A stretch of DNA of 21,235 bases, taken from the NCBI GenBank assembly GCA_041559015.1, contig JBFFED010000033.1, positions 1-21,235 on the forward strand. The letters run 5' to 3'. The notes under the pieces were generated by a model. The model was not told the DNA's origin. It saw only the letters and a program-made list of their open reading frames with translations, and made no database searches. The position numbers and the translations under genes were made by a program. Below, piece after piece: positions 7,938 through 14,184 of this stretch (position 1 is the stretch's first letter; every line of letters starts with the position of its first letter). This DNA comes from COMBO-56-21 sp041559015 (GTDB taxonomy: Archaea > Thermoplasmatota > Thermoplasmata > UBA10834).

Positions 7938-7945
7938 TTTATCTA
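7938..7945 (+). promoter_or_regulatory. TATA-like box upstream of the MttB-family gene
   Basis: TTTATCTA stands in an AT-rich patch of the 232-base gap between the MBL and MttB-family genes. It predicts a transcription start near 7970. The leader to ATG 8058 would then be about 90 bases; I see no clear riboswitch in it. Confidence 0.4.
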
Positions 7946-8057
7946 AGTGAAGCGCATTGTCCGGCCGCCAGGACGAGTGGTGGGGACGCACTGACGAACC
8001 GTGTATTCGGCTGTCGTGCGCTCTGGCGTCTTATCCCTGGTCGAGGGGCCGGTTCCT

Positions 8058-9524
8058 ATGGTTTCGAGGAAGCAGATGTTGCGTGTTCTTGAGAAGGATC
8101 ATCTGGATGCCATCCACGGTGCGACGCTGAGGGTCCTCGAGAAGACGGGCGTCCTGGTGAATTCGGAAATGGCCCTCTCTCTGTTGGAGAAGAAGGGCCT
8201 GGCTGTGGACCGGAAGAGCAGGATCGTGAAGATGCCGGAATCCGCTGTCAACGAGGCTGTGAAGAGTTGCCAATCGAACTTCAAGTGGCATGCCAGGAGC
8301 GAGAAGGACAGCATCGAGGTGGTCGACGGAAGGACGAAGATCGGCCCTGGCGCGGAGTGCGTCTATTTCATCGACCCTGAGACTGACCGCGCGCGCGTCC
8401 CGACGTTCCGGGATGGCATCCAGTGCTGCAGGCTGTTGGACGCCTTGGACACCGTCCAGATCGCTTACCTGCCCACCTTCTCGAGCGATATCCCTGAGGA
8501 TGTCCGAAGTCTGGTCACGATGACCGCTGGAATCGTTCATTCCTCCAAGGTGACATACGGGGGTAGCACTGGCAGGGACGATGTCGAGCGGACCATGCGT
8601 CTGGGCGAGGCGATACTTGGCAGCAGGGACGAGTTGAGGAAGAGGCCGCTTTTCGCGGGATACGTCGACCCCATAAGCCCGCTTGCGCACGAACACACAA
8701 TGCTCGAGGCCCTGCTCGGTTACGCCAGCGTGGACATGCCAGTGTTCGTCACCGTCATGGCGTTGGCGGGGGGCACGGCCCCTGCGTCCATCGCGGGCAT
8801 CCTGGTGCAGCAGAACGCAGAAATCCTCAGCGCTATAGTCTTGGCGGGCACGGTCACCAAGTCCCCCAAGATCGTCTACGGGTCCGTGTCGTGCCCCCTT
8901 GACATGCGGACAGGCATGTCCGCTGCTGGAGCGCCAGAATTCTCGCTCATTGGCGTGGGCGCCATCCAGCTCGCCAAGTACTACGACCTGCCCAGCAATA
9001 TGGGCGTCCAGAGCGATTCGAAGGCCGTCGACGAGCAGGCTGCCTATGAGAAGGCCTTTGCGGCGTTGGCTGCGGCCGCAGCCGGGGCGGACTTCTCGGA
9101 CCTCTTCATAGGCTCCACCGAGGCCTTCAACACTTTCTCCCCGGTGCAGCTTGTAATAGATGACGAGATTGCCTCCAACGCTCTCAGATTCGCTCAAGGG
9201 ATTGAGGTGAGCGATGAGACGCTGTCCGTTGAGATGATGGCCCGGGTCGGACCGATGGGCAACTATCTCAAGCAGAGGGACACGATGGTGAGGTTCAGGA
9301 AGGAACACCTCGCCCCGAAGATATCTGACCGCTGGACCAGGACGAAGTGGGGCCAGTCCGGCTCCAAGGACGCAAAGGAACGGGCGAAGGAGAGGATGCG
9401 CGAGCTGCTGAGGTCACACGTGCCCGAGCCGCTGGAGCCGGAGGTGAAGAAGAACCTCGACGCGCTGCTCGCGGAGCACGCCAAAGGGTACACGGTCGAA
9501 GCACTGGAAAAGGCCTTCAAGTGA
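8058..9524 (+). CDS. MttB-family corrinoid-dependent methyltransferase without pyrrolysine
   Basis: Members of the MttB superfamily (Pfam MTTB) move a methyl group from a quaternary or tertiary amine to a corrinoid protein. The 488-residue protein is full length and has DAIHGATLRVLEKTGVLVNSEMA at the N-terminus and GVQSDSKAVDEQAAYEKAF plus IDDEIASNALRF in the C-terminal third, as in the family. There is no internal TAG, so it is of the non-pyrrolysine kind, whose known members act on glycine betaine, proline betaine, carnitine or similar compounds. The substrate here is unknown. The frame opens at GTG 8001, but ATG 8058 gives the normal N-terminus and has GAGGGG upstream. No corrinoid protein, activase or transporter gene adjoins it. 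Confidence 0.88.
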   Translation: MVSRKQMLRVLEKDHLDAIHGATLRVLEKTGVLVNSEMALSLLEKKGLAVDRKSRIVKMPESAVNEAVKSCQSNFKWHARSEKDSIEVVDGRTKIGPGAECVYFIDPETDRARVPTFRDGIQCCRLLDALDTVQIAYLPTFSSDIPEDVRSLVTMTAGIVHSSKVTYGGSTGRDDVERTMRLGEAILGSRDELRKRPLFAGYVDPISPLAHEHTMLEALLGYASVDMPVFVTVMALAGGTAPASIAGILVQQNAEILSAIVLAGTVTKSPKIVYGSVSCPLDMRTGMSAAGAPEFSLIGVGAIQLAKYYDLPSNMGVQSDSKAVDEQAAYEKAFAALAAAAAGADFSDLFIGSTEAFNTFSPVQLVIDDEIASNALRFAQGIEVSDETLSVEMMARVGPMGNYLKQRDTMVRFRKEHLAPKISDRWTRTKWGQSGSKDAKERAKERMRELLRSHVPEPLEPEVKKNLDALLAEHAKGYTVEALEKAFK

Positions 9525-9574
9525 TGCAAATCGTGACAGCCAGACGTCCCAGGATTCCCGGCCGTGCTCGATAG

Positions 9575-9582
9575 TTTTATTA
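9575..9582 (+). promoter_or_regulatory. TATA-like box of the tRNA-Lys gene
   Basis: TTTTATTA lies 27-34 bases before the first base of the tRNA. This is a plausible distance for a tRNA promoter with a very short 5' leader. Confidence 0.5.
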
Positions 9583-9608
9583 ACAGCCATCATATACTGC
9601 GGTTCTGC

Positions 9609-9709
9609 GGGCCTGTAGCTCAGCTAGGTAGAGCAATCGGCTCTTATTTCGGTCTTTCTTGACCGATGGGGATACCGATTGGCCAAGGGTTCGAATCCCT
9701 TCAGGCCCG
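9609..9709 (+). tRNA. tRNA-Lys(CTT) with a 27-base intron at 37/38
   Basis: The cloverleaf folds cleanly. The acceptor GGGCCTG (9609-9615) pairs with CAGGCCC (9702-9708), the D stem is GCTC/GAGC, the anticodon stem is ATCGG (9636-9640) with CCGAT (9675-9679), and the T arm is AAGGG-TTCGAAT-CCCTT. The loop starts CTCTTA, giving anticodon CTT at 9643-9645 and hence lysine; the discriminator is G. Bases 9647-9673 interrupt the loop after position 37 and are read as an intron. The mature tRNA would be 74 bases. CC but not CCA follows in the DNA, so CCA is completed enzymatically. A reading without an intron leaves a 17-base variable region and was rejected. Confidence 0.93.
9647..9673 (+). other. 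tRNA intron with bulge-helix-bulge fold
   Basis: The intron holds a hairpin, CGGTC-TTTCTT-GACCG. GGGG at 9668-9671 can pair with CTCT at 9641-9644 of the anticodon loop through two C-G and two G-U pairs. That gives a four-base-pair central helix with three-base bulges across both splice sites, the substrate of the archaeal tRNA splicing endonuclease. The exact boundaries follow from this fold. Confidence 0.82.
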
Positions 9710-9803
9710 CCTTCCCCAGCACTAGATCTGTCTTCTCGTTCGGCATCTATCCGAAACGATAATCCGTCCCTCCAGTTATCTGGAGTCCACTGAGGATACT
9801 CAG

Positions 9804-10571
9804 ATGCCGTCTAACCATCTGTATTTCATCGGGACCGCAGGCTCGGGCAAGAGTACCATAACGCATGCGTTCCAGGTGTGGCTCCAGAGCCAGGGATATG
9901 ACTCCATAACGGTCAACCTCGACCCGGGTGCTGAGAGCCTGCTGTACGCACCAGATGTGGACGTGCGAGACTGGATCAAGCTGGACGAGGTCATGGATCA
10001 ATATGGCCTTGGCCCAAATGGCGCCCAGGTCGTGGCCGCCGACATGCTCGCACTCAATATCAGGGAACTCGCCCAGGTGGTCGCTGGTTACGACACAGAC
10101 TACGTGATAGTCGACACACCGGGCCAGATGGAGCTATTCACCTTCAGGCAGAGCAGTAAGGTCGTCATCGAGGAGCTCAGCGGCGAGTCCGCGATCGTTG
10201 GGTTCTTGTTCGATCCTTCCGTGGCGAAGACCGCGAACGGCTACATCTCCTCGCTGATGCTCGCCGCGACCGCCCACTTCAGGCTCCCGAGCCCGATGAT
10301 ATCCATCCTCGCGAAGGTGGACACCTTGACCGAGGCCGAGCGCAATAGGGTCTCGCTGTGGAGCCAGGATTTCTACGCGCTCATGAACGCATTGCTCGAC
10401 GAGTCAATCGATGCCCAGACACAGGTCAGCATGGAGTTCCTGCAGGCGCTCGATGCGCTCGGCGCAGGCAGGCCGCTCTTGTCTGTGAGCGCAGACGAGC
10501 TCCAGGGCTTGGAGGACATCTACAACATCGTCCAGCAGGTCCTCAGGGGCGGAGAGGACCTTGAGTCCTAG
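9804..10571 (+). CDS. GPN-loop GTPase
   Basis: GPN-loop GTPases form homodimers through an inserted Gly-Pro-Asn loop. Eukaryotic relatives assist RNA polymerase II assembly, and archaeal members are conserved but poorly understood. The 255-residue protein has the P-loop GTAGSGKST (residues 10-18), NLDPGAE, the GPN signature at residues 70-72 in YGLGPNGA, the G3 motif DTPGQMELF starting at Asp104, and LAKVDTL in place of NKxD. Length is typical. The ATG at 9804 is preceded by a GAGGAT stretch seven bases away and a TATA-like TTATCT near 9777. It ends in a CTAG shared with the stop of the converging CARF gene. Confidence 0.94.
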   Translation: MPSNHLYFIGTAGSGKSTITHAFQVWLQSQGYDSITVNLDPGAESLLYAPDVDVRDWIKLDEVMDQYGLGPNGAQVVAADMLALNIRELAQVVAGYDTDYVIVDTPGQMELFTFRQSSKVVIEELSGESAIVGFLFDPSVAKTANGYISSLMLAATAHFRLPSPMISILAKVDTLTEAERNRVSLWSQDFYALMNALLDESIDAQTQVSMEFLQALDALGAGRPLLSVSADELQGLEDIYNIVQQVLRGGEDLES

Positions 10572-11218
10572 CCCGCCTGAGTGATCTTCACGGCCCTGAG
10601 AATCTCGAGCCCGGGCGGCGTGAGCCAGAGGATGACCTTTCCGTTCTCGCCTTTGGAGCTGATCAGGTTCTCCTTCTTGAGTTCCCTGATGATGCGGTCC
10701 ACGGCCTGTCGACTGACGGGTCCCATGGCCGCGGCTAGATCGTCCAATGTAACAGAGCTCTGCCCGATTGCCTCGAGCATCCTCGCCTGGTTCCTGGTGA
10801 ACCTGTCCCTCGCCGTTGCGCCTTGGATGATAGGCAGCCGGGTCACCCTCCCGTTCACGTGATATGCCTCGACGCCGAGCTCGAACGCGGCGAGCAGGGC
10901 CGCGTCGCCCAGGAGCTTCGAGCCGCCGCTTATGTTCAGGACGACGCTGTCACTCTTGGCGCCCTGTCGGCCGTTCACTCTGCCGGCGAGACAACCCGCT
11001 ACCTGGCCCACGATGTCCATGAAGCCTTCTTCGTCTGCCACCTCGAACTCCACCTCATGGCCCGCCATCCCTTCGAGGTGTCTGAGCCTCTTCGCGTCCT
11101 CGCAGTCCTCTATGCCGGGCCTCCCGATCAACAAGAGCCTGTCATACGGGAGGTTCCTCATCGCCTGGAGTATCTTCTCGAGGTCGCCCTGCTTGAAGGT
11201 CGACGCCAGGAGCCTCAA
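10568..11218 (-). CDS. CARF-wHTH protein, Csa3-like (second gene of the pair)
   Basis: The protein has 216 residues. Residues 1 to about 125 look like a CARF domain, the fold that binds cyclic oligoadenylates in CRISPR-linked regulators: N-terminal alternating strands and helices (MRLLASTFKQGDLEKILQAM, YDRLLLIGRPG) and the loop NISGGSKLLGDAALLAAFELG. Residues from about 140 form a winged helix (RNQARMLEAIGQSSVTLDDLAAAMG, SRQAVDRIIRELKKENLI). The start is TTG, overlapping the upstream stop by four bases (TTGA), with GGTGA six bases upstream. It is surely co-translated with its partner. The two proteins share the architecture but little sequence, so they may form a heterodimer; that is inference. 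No cas gene or CRISPR array is near. Other names for such genes are Csa3-like or HFX_2341-like. Confidence 0.8.
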   Translation of the reverse strand: MRLLASTFKQGDLEKILQAMRNLPYDRLLLIGRPGIEDCEDAKRLRHLEGMAGHEVEFEVADEEGFMDIVGQVAGCLAGRVNGRQGAKSDSVVLNISGGSKLLGDAALLAAFELGVEAYHVNGRVTRLPIIQGATARDRFTRNQARMLEAIGQSSVTLDDLAAAMGPVSRQAVDRIIRELKKENLISSKGENGKVILWLTPPGLEILRAVKITQAG

Positions 11219-11898
11219 TCGTCCTCACCCAGTAGCAGCTCGATGGAATCCTCGACAGTCAGGATCTTCTTCCTCGCGTCCTTCGGGTGCCTCTCGAGCC
11301 TGAGGACGCCCTTGGCCACGAGGTTCTTGACGTGGTGGTTCACGGTCGCCTTGTGCTTCCCTACCGCCTTGGCGAGGTCCACCTCTGTCATCTCGTTGGA
11401 CCGGCTCTTCAGCAGTATCTTGAGTATGTGTCTCTCCTCGCCGGAAAGTATCTTGCCGTACTCCATCCGGAGAAGAGGCAGGTGTATCTCGTCGTACGTG
11501 AGGTCGTGTACGTACACCGTCGGAATGCCCTCGAGGATGCACGCGAGGAGCGCGGCGGAGGACGTCGGGCGCGTGCCCCCTGCGATGTTGAACACGGCGA
11601 TCTCCTTGCCTTCCTTCTTGTAGCGCCTTACATCCGACCGGATCCGCTTCGCAATCCCCTTGAAATCGAAGGGGTCCTGCAGGTCCACCGGCTCGGCGCT
11701 GATCTTCATCTCGCGGCAGTAGTCGAGCACCGCCTTCCTCGCCTCCGCGACCATCTTGACCGAGTCGGAGTCGGACTTGTCCGCCCCGCAGTAGAAGACG
11801 ACCTTGTCCACGTCCTTGGTGGACGTTATAGTGGGTATGAGCGACTTGGGCCTGAATCCGAGAGTTCCGAAGACTGCGACCATTTCCATCACCGTCAT
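11215..11898 (-). CDS. CARF-wHTH protein, Csa3-like (first gene of the pair)
   Basis: The 227-residue protein has an N-terminal CARF-like domain (MVAVFGTLGFRPKSLIPTI, VDKVVFYCGADKSDSDSV, and the ligand-loop candidate FNIAGGTRPTSSAALLACILEG). A C-terminal winged helix follows (ERHILKILLKSRSNEMTEVDLAKAVGKHKATVNHHVKNLVAKGVL). The second helix pair resembles ArsR/MarR-type DNA-binding domains. ATG 11898 is used here; ATGs at 11889 and 11883 are close alternatives. A six-base-pair hairpin lies immediately upstream (11902-11920), then an AT-rich region with repeated ATAC/GTAT elements. The gene overlaps the next CARF gene. The natural reading is a ligand-controlled transcription regulator acting on its own promoter and perhaps on the divergent HAD/nuclease pair. 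Confidence 0.82.
   Translation of the reverse strand: MTVMEMVAVFGTLGFRPKSLIPTITSTKDVDKVVFYCGADKSDSDSVKMVAEARKAVLDYCREMKISAEPVDLQDPFDFKGIAKRIRSDVRRYKKEGKEIAVFNIAGGTRPTSSAALLACILEGIPTVYVHDLTYDEIHLPLLRMEYGKILSGEERHILKILLKSRSNEMTEVDLAKAVGKHKATVNHHVKNLVAKGVLRLERHPKDARKKILTVEDSIELLLGEDD
11225..11229 (-). promoter_or_regulatory. GGTGA ribosome binding site deciding a TTG start
   Basis: GGTGA on the minus strand lies inside the end of the first CARF gene, six bases before the TTG at 11218. It explains initiation at a non-ATG codon within the TTGA overlap. Confidence 0.65.
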
Positions 11899-12024
11899 AC
11901 CGAAGGCGTTCCCGGCCTTCTACAATTTGTGATACGATAATATGTATGCTAATACTATTATAGTATGTCGGCCAGGTCTTGCAGTATGAATGATTGTCAT
12001 ATGGTATTGGGAGATTAACAATAC
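11897..12024. promoter_or_regulatory. Divergent AT-rich promoter region with eight ATAC/GTAT elements (candidate operator cluster)
   Basis: ATAC or its complement GTAT starts at 11897, 11932, 11944, 11952, 11963, 11984, 12004 and 12021. Two of the pairs form inverted repeats: ATACTA/TAGTAT at 11952-11966 with a three-base spacer, and GTATTG/CAATAC at 12004-12024 with a nine-base spacer. The surrounding DNA is far richer in A and T than its neighbours. TATA-like sequences face both ways. The most likely user is the CARF-wHTH pair next door; this is inference. Confidence 0.5.
11902..11920. repeat. Perfect six-base inverted repeat before the first CARF gene
   Basis: GAAGGC at 11902-11907 and GCCTTC at 11915-11920 are separated by seven bases and end three bases before the ATG. 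In RNA it would form a hairpin over the ribosome entry region; in DNA it could be an operator. Confidence 0.45.
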
Positions 12025-12065
12025 CCGGCCGGCCGCTCTATCGGCTGCCGGAGAGGCGCATTGAC

Positions 12066-12701
12066 ATGGACGGGAAGCTAAGAAGGTTCAAGCATGTGTT
12101 CCTTGACGCTGAGGGGACCTTGTATGTGCCCAAGCACGGCAGGTCCCGCTGGGAGTTCTGGATGAACCCGACGCCGGACCTCGCACTCGAGTTCTTCGAG
12201 CTCGACGAAGGCGTCGAGGAGGCGCTCGTCAGGATACGGGCGCGCTCCGAGACCCTGTGCCTGGCCTCCCGCAACTCCCCCGAGATCCTGAACGCCCTCC
12301 TTGACAAGTTCGGGATAAGGGGGTTCTTCGACGGCATACTCCTCAACGGCAACAAGGGCCGGAACATCTCCAGGTACCTCTCGAGGCGGGGCCTGAGCAA
12401 GGACGAGGCGGTCATGGTCGGGGACATGCCACGTCTCGACCTGTTCCCGGTCAAGGAGCACGGGATCGAGGCGATACTTGTTGACAGGGTGTACAACAGG
12501 TACGCAGACGCAGAGCGGATAGCAGGTCTGAAAGACCTGCCGGCTTGGCTCAGGGTCGCGGATGTCGCCGAGGATATGGGGAAGAAGGTGGTCAGGACAC
12601 CAAGGCTGGAGGAATTCGGTGGCGGGGTCGACCAAAACCTTGATTGCCGGACTCCCGGATTCCAGTACGAGTCCCTGGACGTCAGAGGGGAAGTGGTCTG
12701 A
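12066..12701 (+). CDS. HAD-superfamily hydrolase with DxE motif
   Basis: The 211-residue protein has the HAD nucleophile Asp14 in VFLDAEGTLYV, but the usual second Asp (+2, the acid/base) is Glu16. Motif II is likely Ser68 in LCLASRN, a lysine near residue 97 (LLNGNKG) may serve motif III, and motif IV is VGDMPRLDLFPVKEHG with Asp120. The layout recalls small magnesium-dependent phosphatases, but the substrate is unknown. The frame is open from 11994, yet ATG 12066 (MDGKLRRFKHVFLD) gives the normal N-terminus. Its stop overlaps the start of the beta-CASP gene by one base (TGATG). It diverges from the CARF pair across the ATAC/GTAT region. Confidence 0.78.
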   Translation: MDGKLRRFKHVFLDAEGTLYVPKHGRSRWEFWMNPTPDLALEFFELDEGVEEALVRIRARSETLCLASRNSPEILNALLDKFGIRGFFDGILLNGNKGRNISRYLSRRGLSKDEAVMVGDMPRLDLFPVKEHGIEAILVDRVYNRYADAERIAGLKDLPAWLRVADVAEDMGKKVVRTPRLEEFGGGVDQNLDCRTPGFQYESLDVRGEVV

Positions 12702-14071
12702 TGGTATCGGTTACTGTTTACAGCGGCGCCAACCAGATAGGGGGAAACAAGATACTCGTCGAGGACGGGGACACCAGGGTGTTCTTCGACTTCGGAGAGC
12801 CATTCAACCTGCTCGACAAGTACTTTGTGGACTTCCTGTCGCCCAGGGAGAGCAGGTTCGGGCTCAGGGACTACTTCCACTTCGACCTGATGCCGAGGAT
12901 CAAGGGAGTGTATGATGAGGAGTACCTCGAGGACACGGACCTGACGTATGTCCCCCCGGAGTTCGATGGGATATTCATCTCGCACATGCACTTCGACCAC
13001 GCGATGCACCTGCGGTTCGCCGACCGGAAGATACCCGTGTACCTGGGTGCGACCGCCAACGCGATTCGCAAGTCATGGACGGAGACAAGCCTTGGGAGGA
13101 CCAAATTCGGCGAGCACGAGTTCAATGAGTTCCGGACTGGGAGCCGGGTCGAGGTAGGCTCCATCGAGGTCGAGCCCATACACGTCGATCACTCCACGCC
13201 GGGGGCATACGGCTTCATCATTCACACCTCGGCAGGAGCTGTTGCGTACACCGGCGACCTGCGCCTCCACGGCCCAAGGGGCGACATGACGGAGGAGTTC
13301 GTCGCGCACGCGGCATCCGAGAAACCGATCGCCATGATATGCGAGGGCACCAGGGTCTCCGACAGCGACCCGAGGGAGGACATGTCCGAGCAGGATGTCG
13401 GCAAGAGAGCGCACGAGCTCGTCAATTCCACGAAGAAGCTCGCGATAGTGTCCTTCTACCCGAAGGACGTGGACAGGATCAGGACCTTCCGGGACGTCGC
13501 CAGGGCGACCAGCAGGAAGTTCGTGGTCTCCGCCAAGGTCGCGCACATGCTCAAGGTGCTCCAGGATGACAAGAACATAGACGCCCCGGACCCGCTCACC
13601 GACCCGAACATGCTCGTCTACGTAAGGAGCATGGCCAACATCGAGAGGGTCAAGTACGAGAAGTCCTACTCCGAGATGCTCGAGAAGAACGACCATGTGG
13701 TCAACTCGGACTTCGTGAGGAACCACCAGGCGAGCCTGATACTCCATACGGACTTCTTCCAGCTGACGGAGCTGATAGACATACGTCCGGCTCCGGACAG
13801 CCTGTTCATAAGGTCCAAGAGCGAGCCCTTCGAGGAGGGCGACCTCCAGGAGGAGGTGCTCCAGAATTGGGTCGATTCTTTCAAGATGGACTTCAGGCAG
13901 GCCCACGCCTCCGGGCACGCCAGCATGCCCGAGATATTCGGCATGGTGGGCCGCATCTCCCCAGGCATGGTCATACCGGTCCACACCGAACACCCGGAGC
14001 TGTTCACTAGGTGCAATGGATGCAGGGCTGTCCTTCCCATCCCCGGCAAGGTCATCCAGGTGGGCAAGTGA
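12701..14071 (+). CDS. MBL-fold beta-CASP nuclease, RNase J-like
   Basis: The 456-residue protein has all the motifs of beta-CASP metallo-nucleases. These are Asp30 in VFFDFGE (motif 1), His95, His97, Asp99 and His100 in SHMHFDH (motif 2), a histidine in HVDHSTPGAYG (motif 3), Asp in YTGDLRLHG (motif 4), CEGTR (motif A), ASGHAS (motif B) and IPVHTEHP (motif C). The N-terminal SGANQIGGNKILVE is like RNase J and archaeal relatives, which degrade or trim RNA. A stretch of about 60 residues between motifs 1 and 2 is longer than in classic RNase J. ATG 12701 overlaps the HAD stop, so the two are probably translationally coupled. Whether RNA or another phosphodiester is the target is not visible. 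Confidence 0.85.
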   Translation: MVSVTVYSGANQIGGNKILVEDGDTRVFFDFGEPFNLLDKYFVDFLSPRESRFGLRDYFHFDLMPRIKGVYDEEYLEDTDLTYVPPEFDGIFISHMHFDHAMHLRFADRKIPVYLGATANAIRKSWTETSLGRTKFGEHEFNEFRTGSRVEVGSIEVEPIHVDHSTPGAYGFIIHTSAGAVAYTGDLRLHGPRGDMTEEFVAHAASEKPIAMICEGTRVSDSDPREDMSEQDVGKRAHELVNSTKKLAIVSFYPKDVDRIRTFRDVARATSRKFVVSAKVAHMLKVLQDDKNIDAPDPLTDPNMLVYVRSMANIERVKYEKSYSEMLEKNDHVVNSDFVRNHQASLILHTDFFQLTELIDIRPAPDSLFIRSKSEPFEEGDLQEEVLQNWVDSFKMDFRQAHASGHASMPEIFGMVGRISPGMVIPVHTEHPELFTRCNGCRAVLPIPGKVIQVGK

Positions 14072-14120
14072 CCCCGGCCTGGCCTGTCATGCAGGATTCC
14101 AGCGAGGATTTTGGTAGGGC

Positions 14121-14142
14121 CTAATCTCTTAAGAGGGATTAG
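14121..14142. promoter_or_regulatory. Palindrome upstream of the threonine-degradation genes
   Basis: A perfect ten-base palindrome CTCTTAAGAG lies between CTAAT and ATTAG arms, with two extra bases on the right side. It stands 43-64 bases before the tdh ATG. The TTAAG core may itself be the TATA box, so a protein bound here could block transcription. Confidence 0.5.
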
Positions 14143-14184
14143 CGGAGTCCATGGCCATCATCCTGAAGGGGCCGTGGATCCCAG

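Noticed and set aside
8031..9308. Long minus-strand open frame of 425 codons opposite the MttB-family gene
   Set aside because: No family motif is visible and the opposite frame is a clear full-length methyltransferase; this is a GC-driven shadow.
8058..9524. Pyrrolysine-containing trimethylamine methyltransferase
   Set aside because: The reading frame has no in-frame TAG and no pyrrolysine genes are present in the window.
9636..9679. Intron-free fold of the tRNA using the first CCGAT (9663-9667) as the anticodon stem partner
   Set aside because: It would give an anticodon loop far too large and a 17-base variable region; the intron reading gives a standard seven-base loop and five-base variable region.
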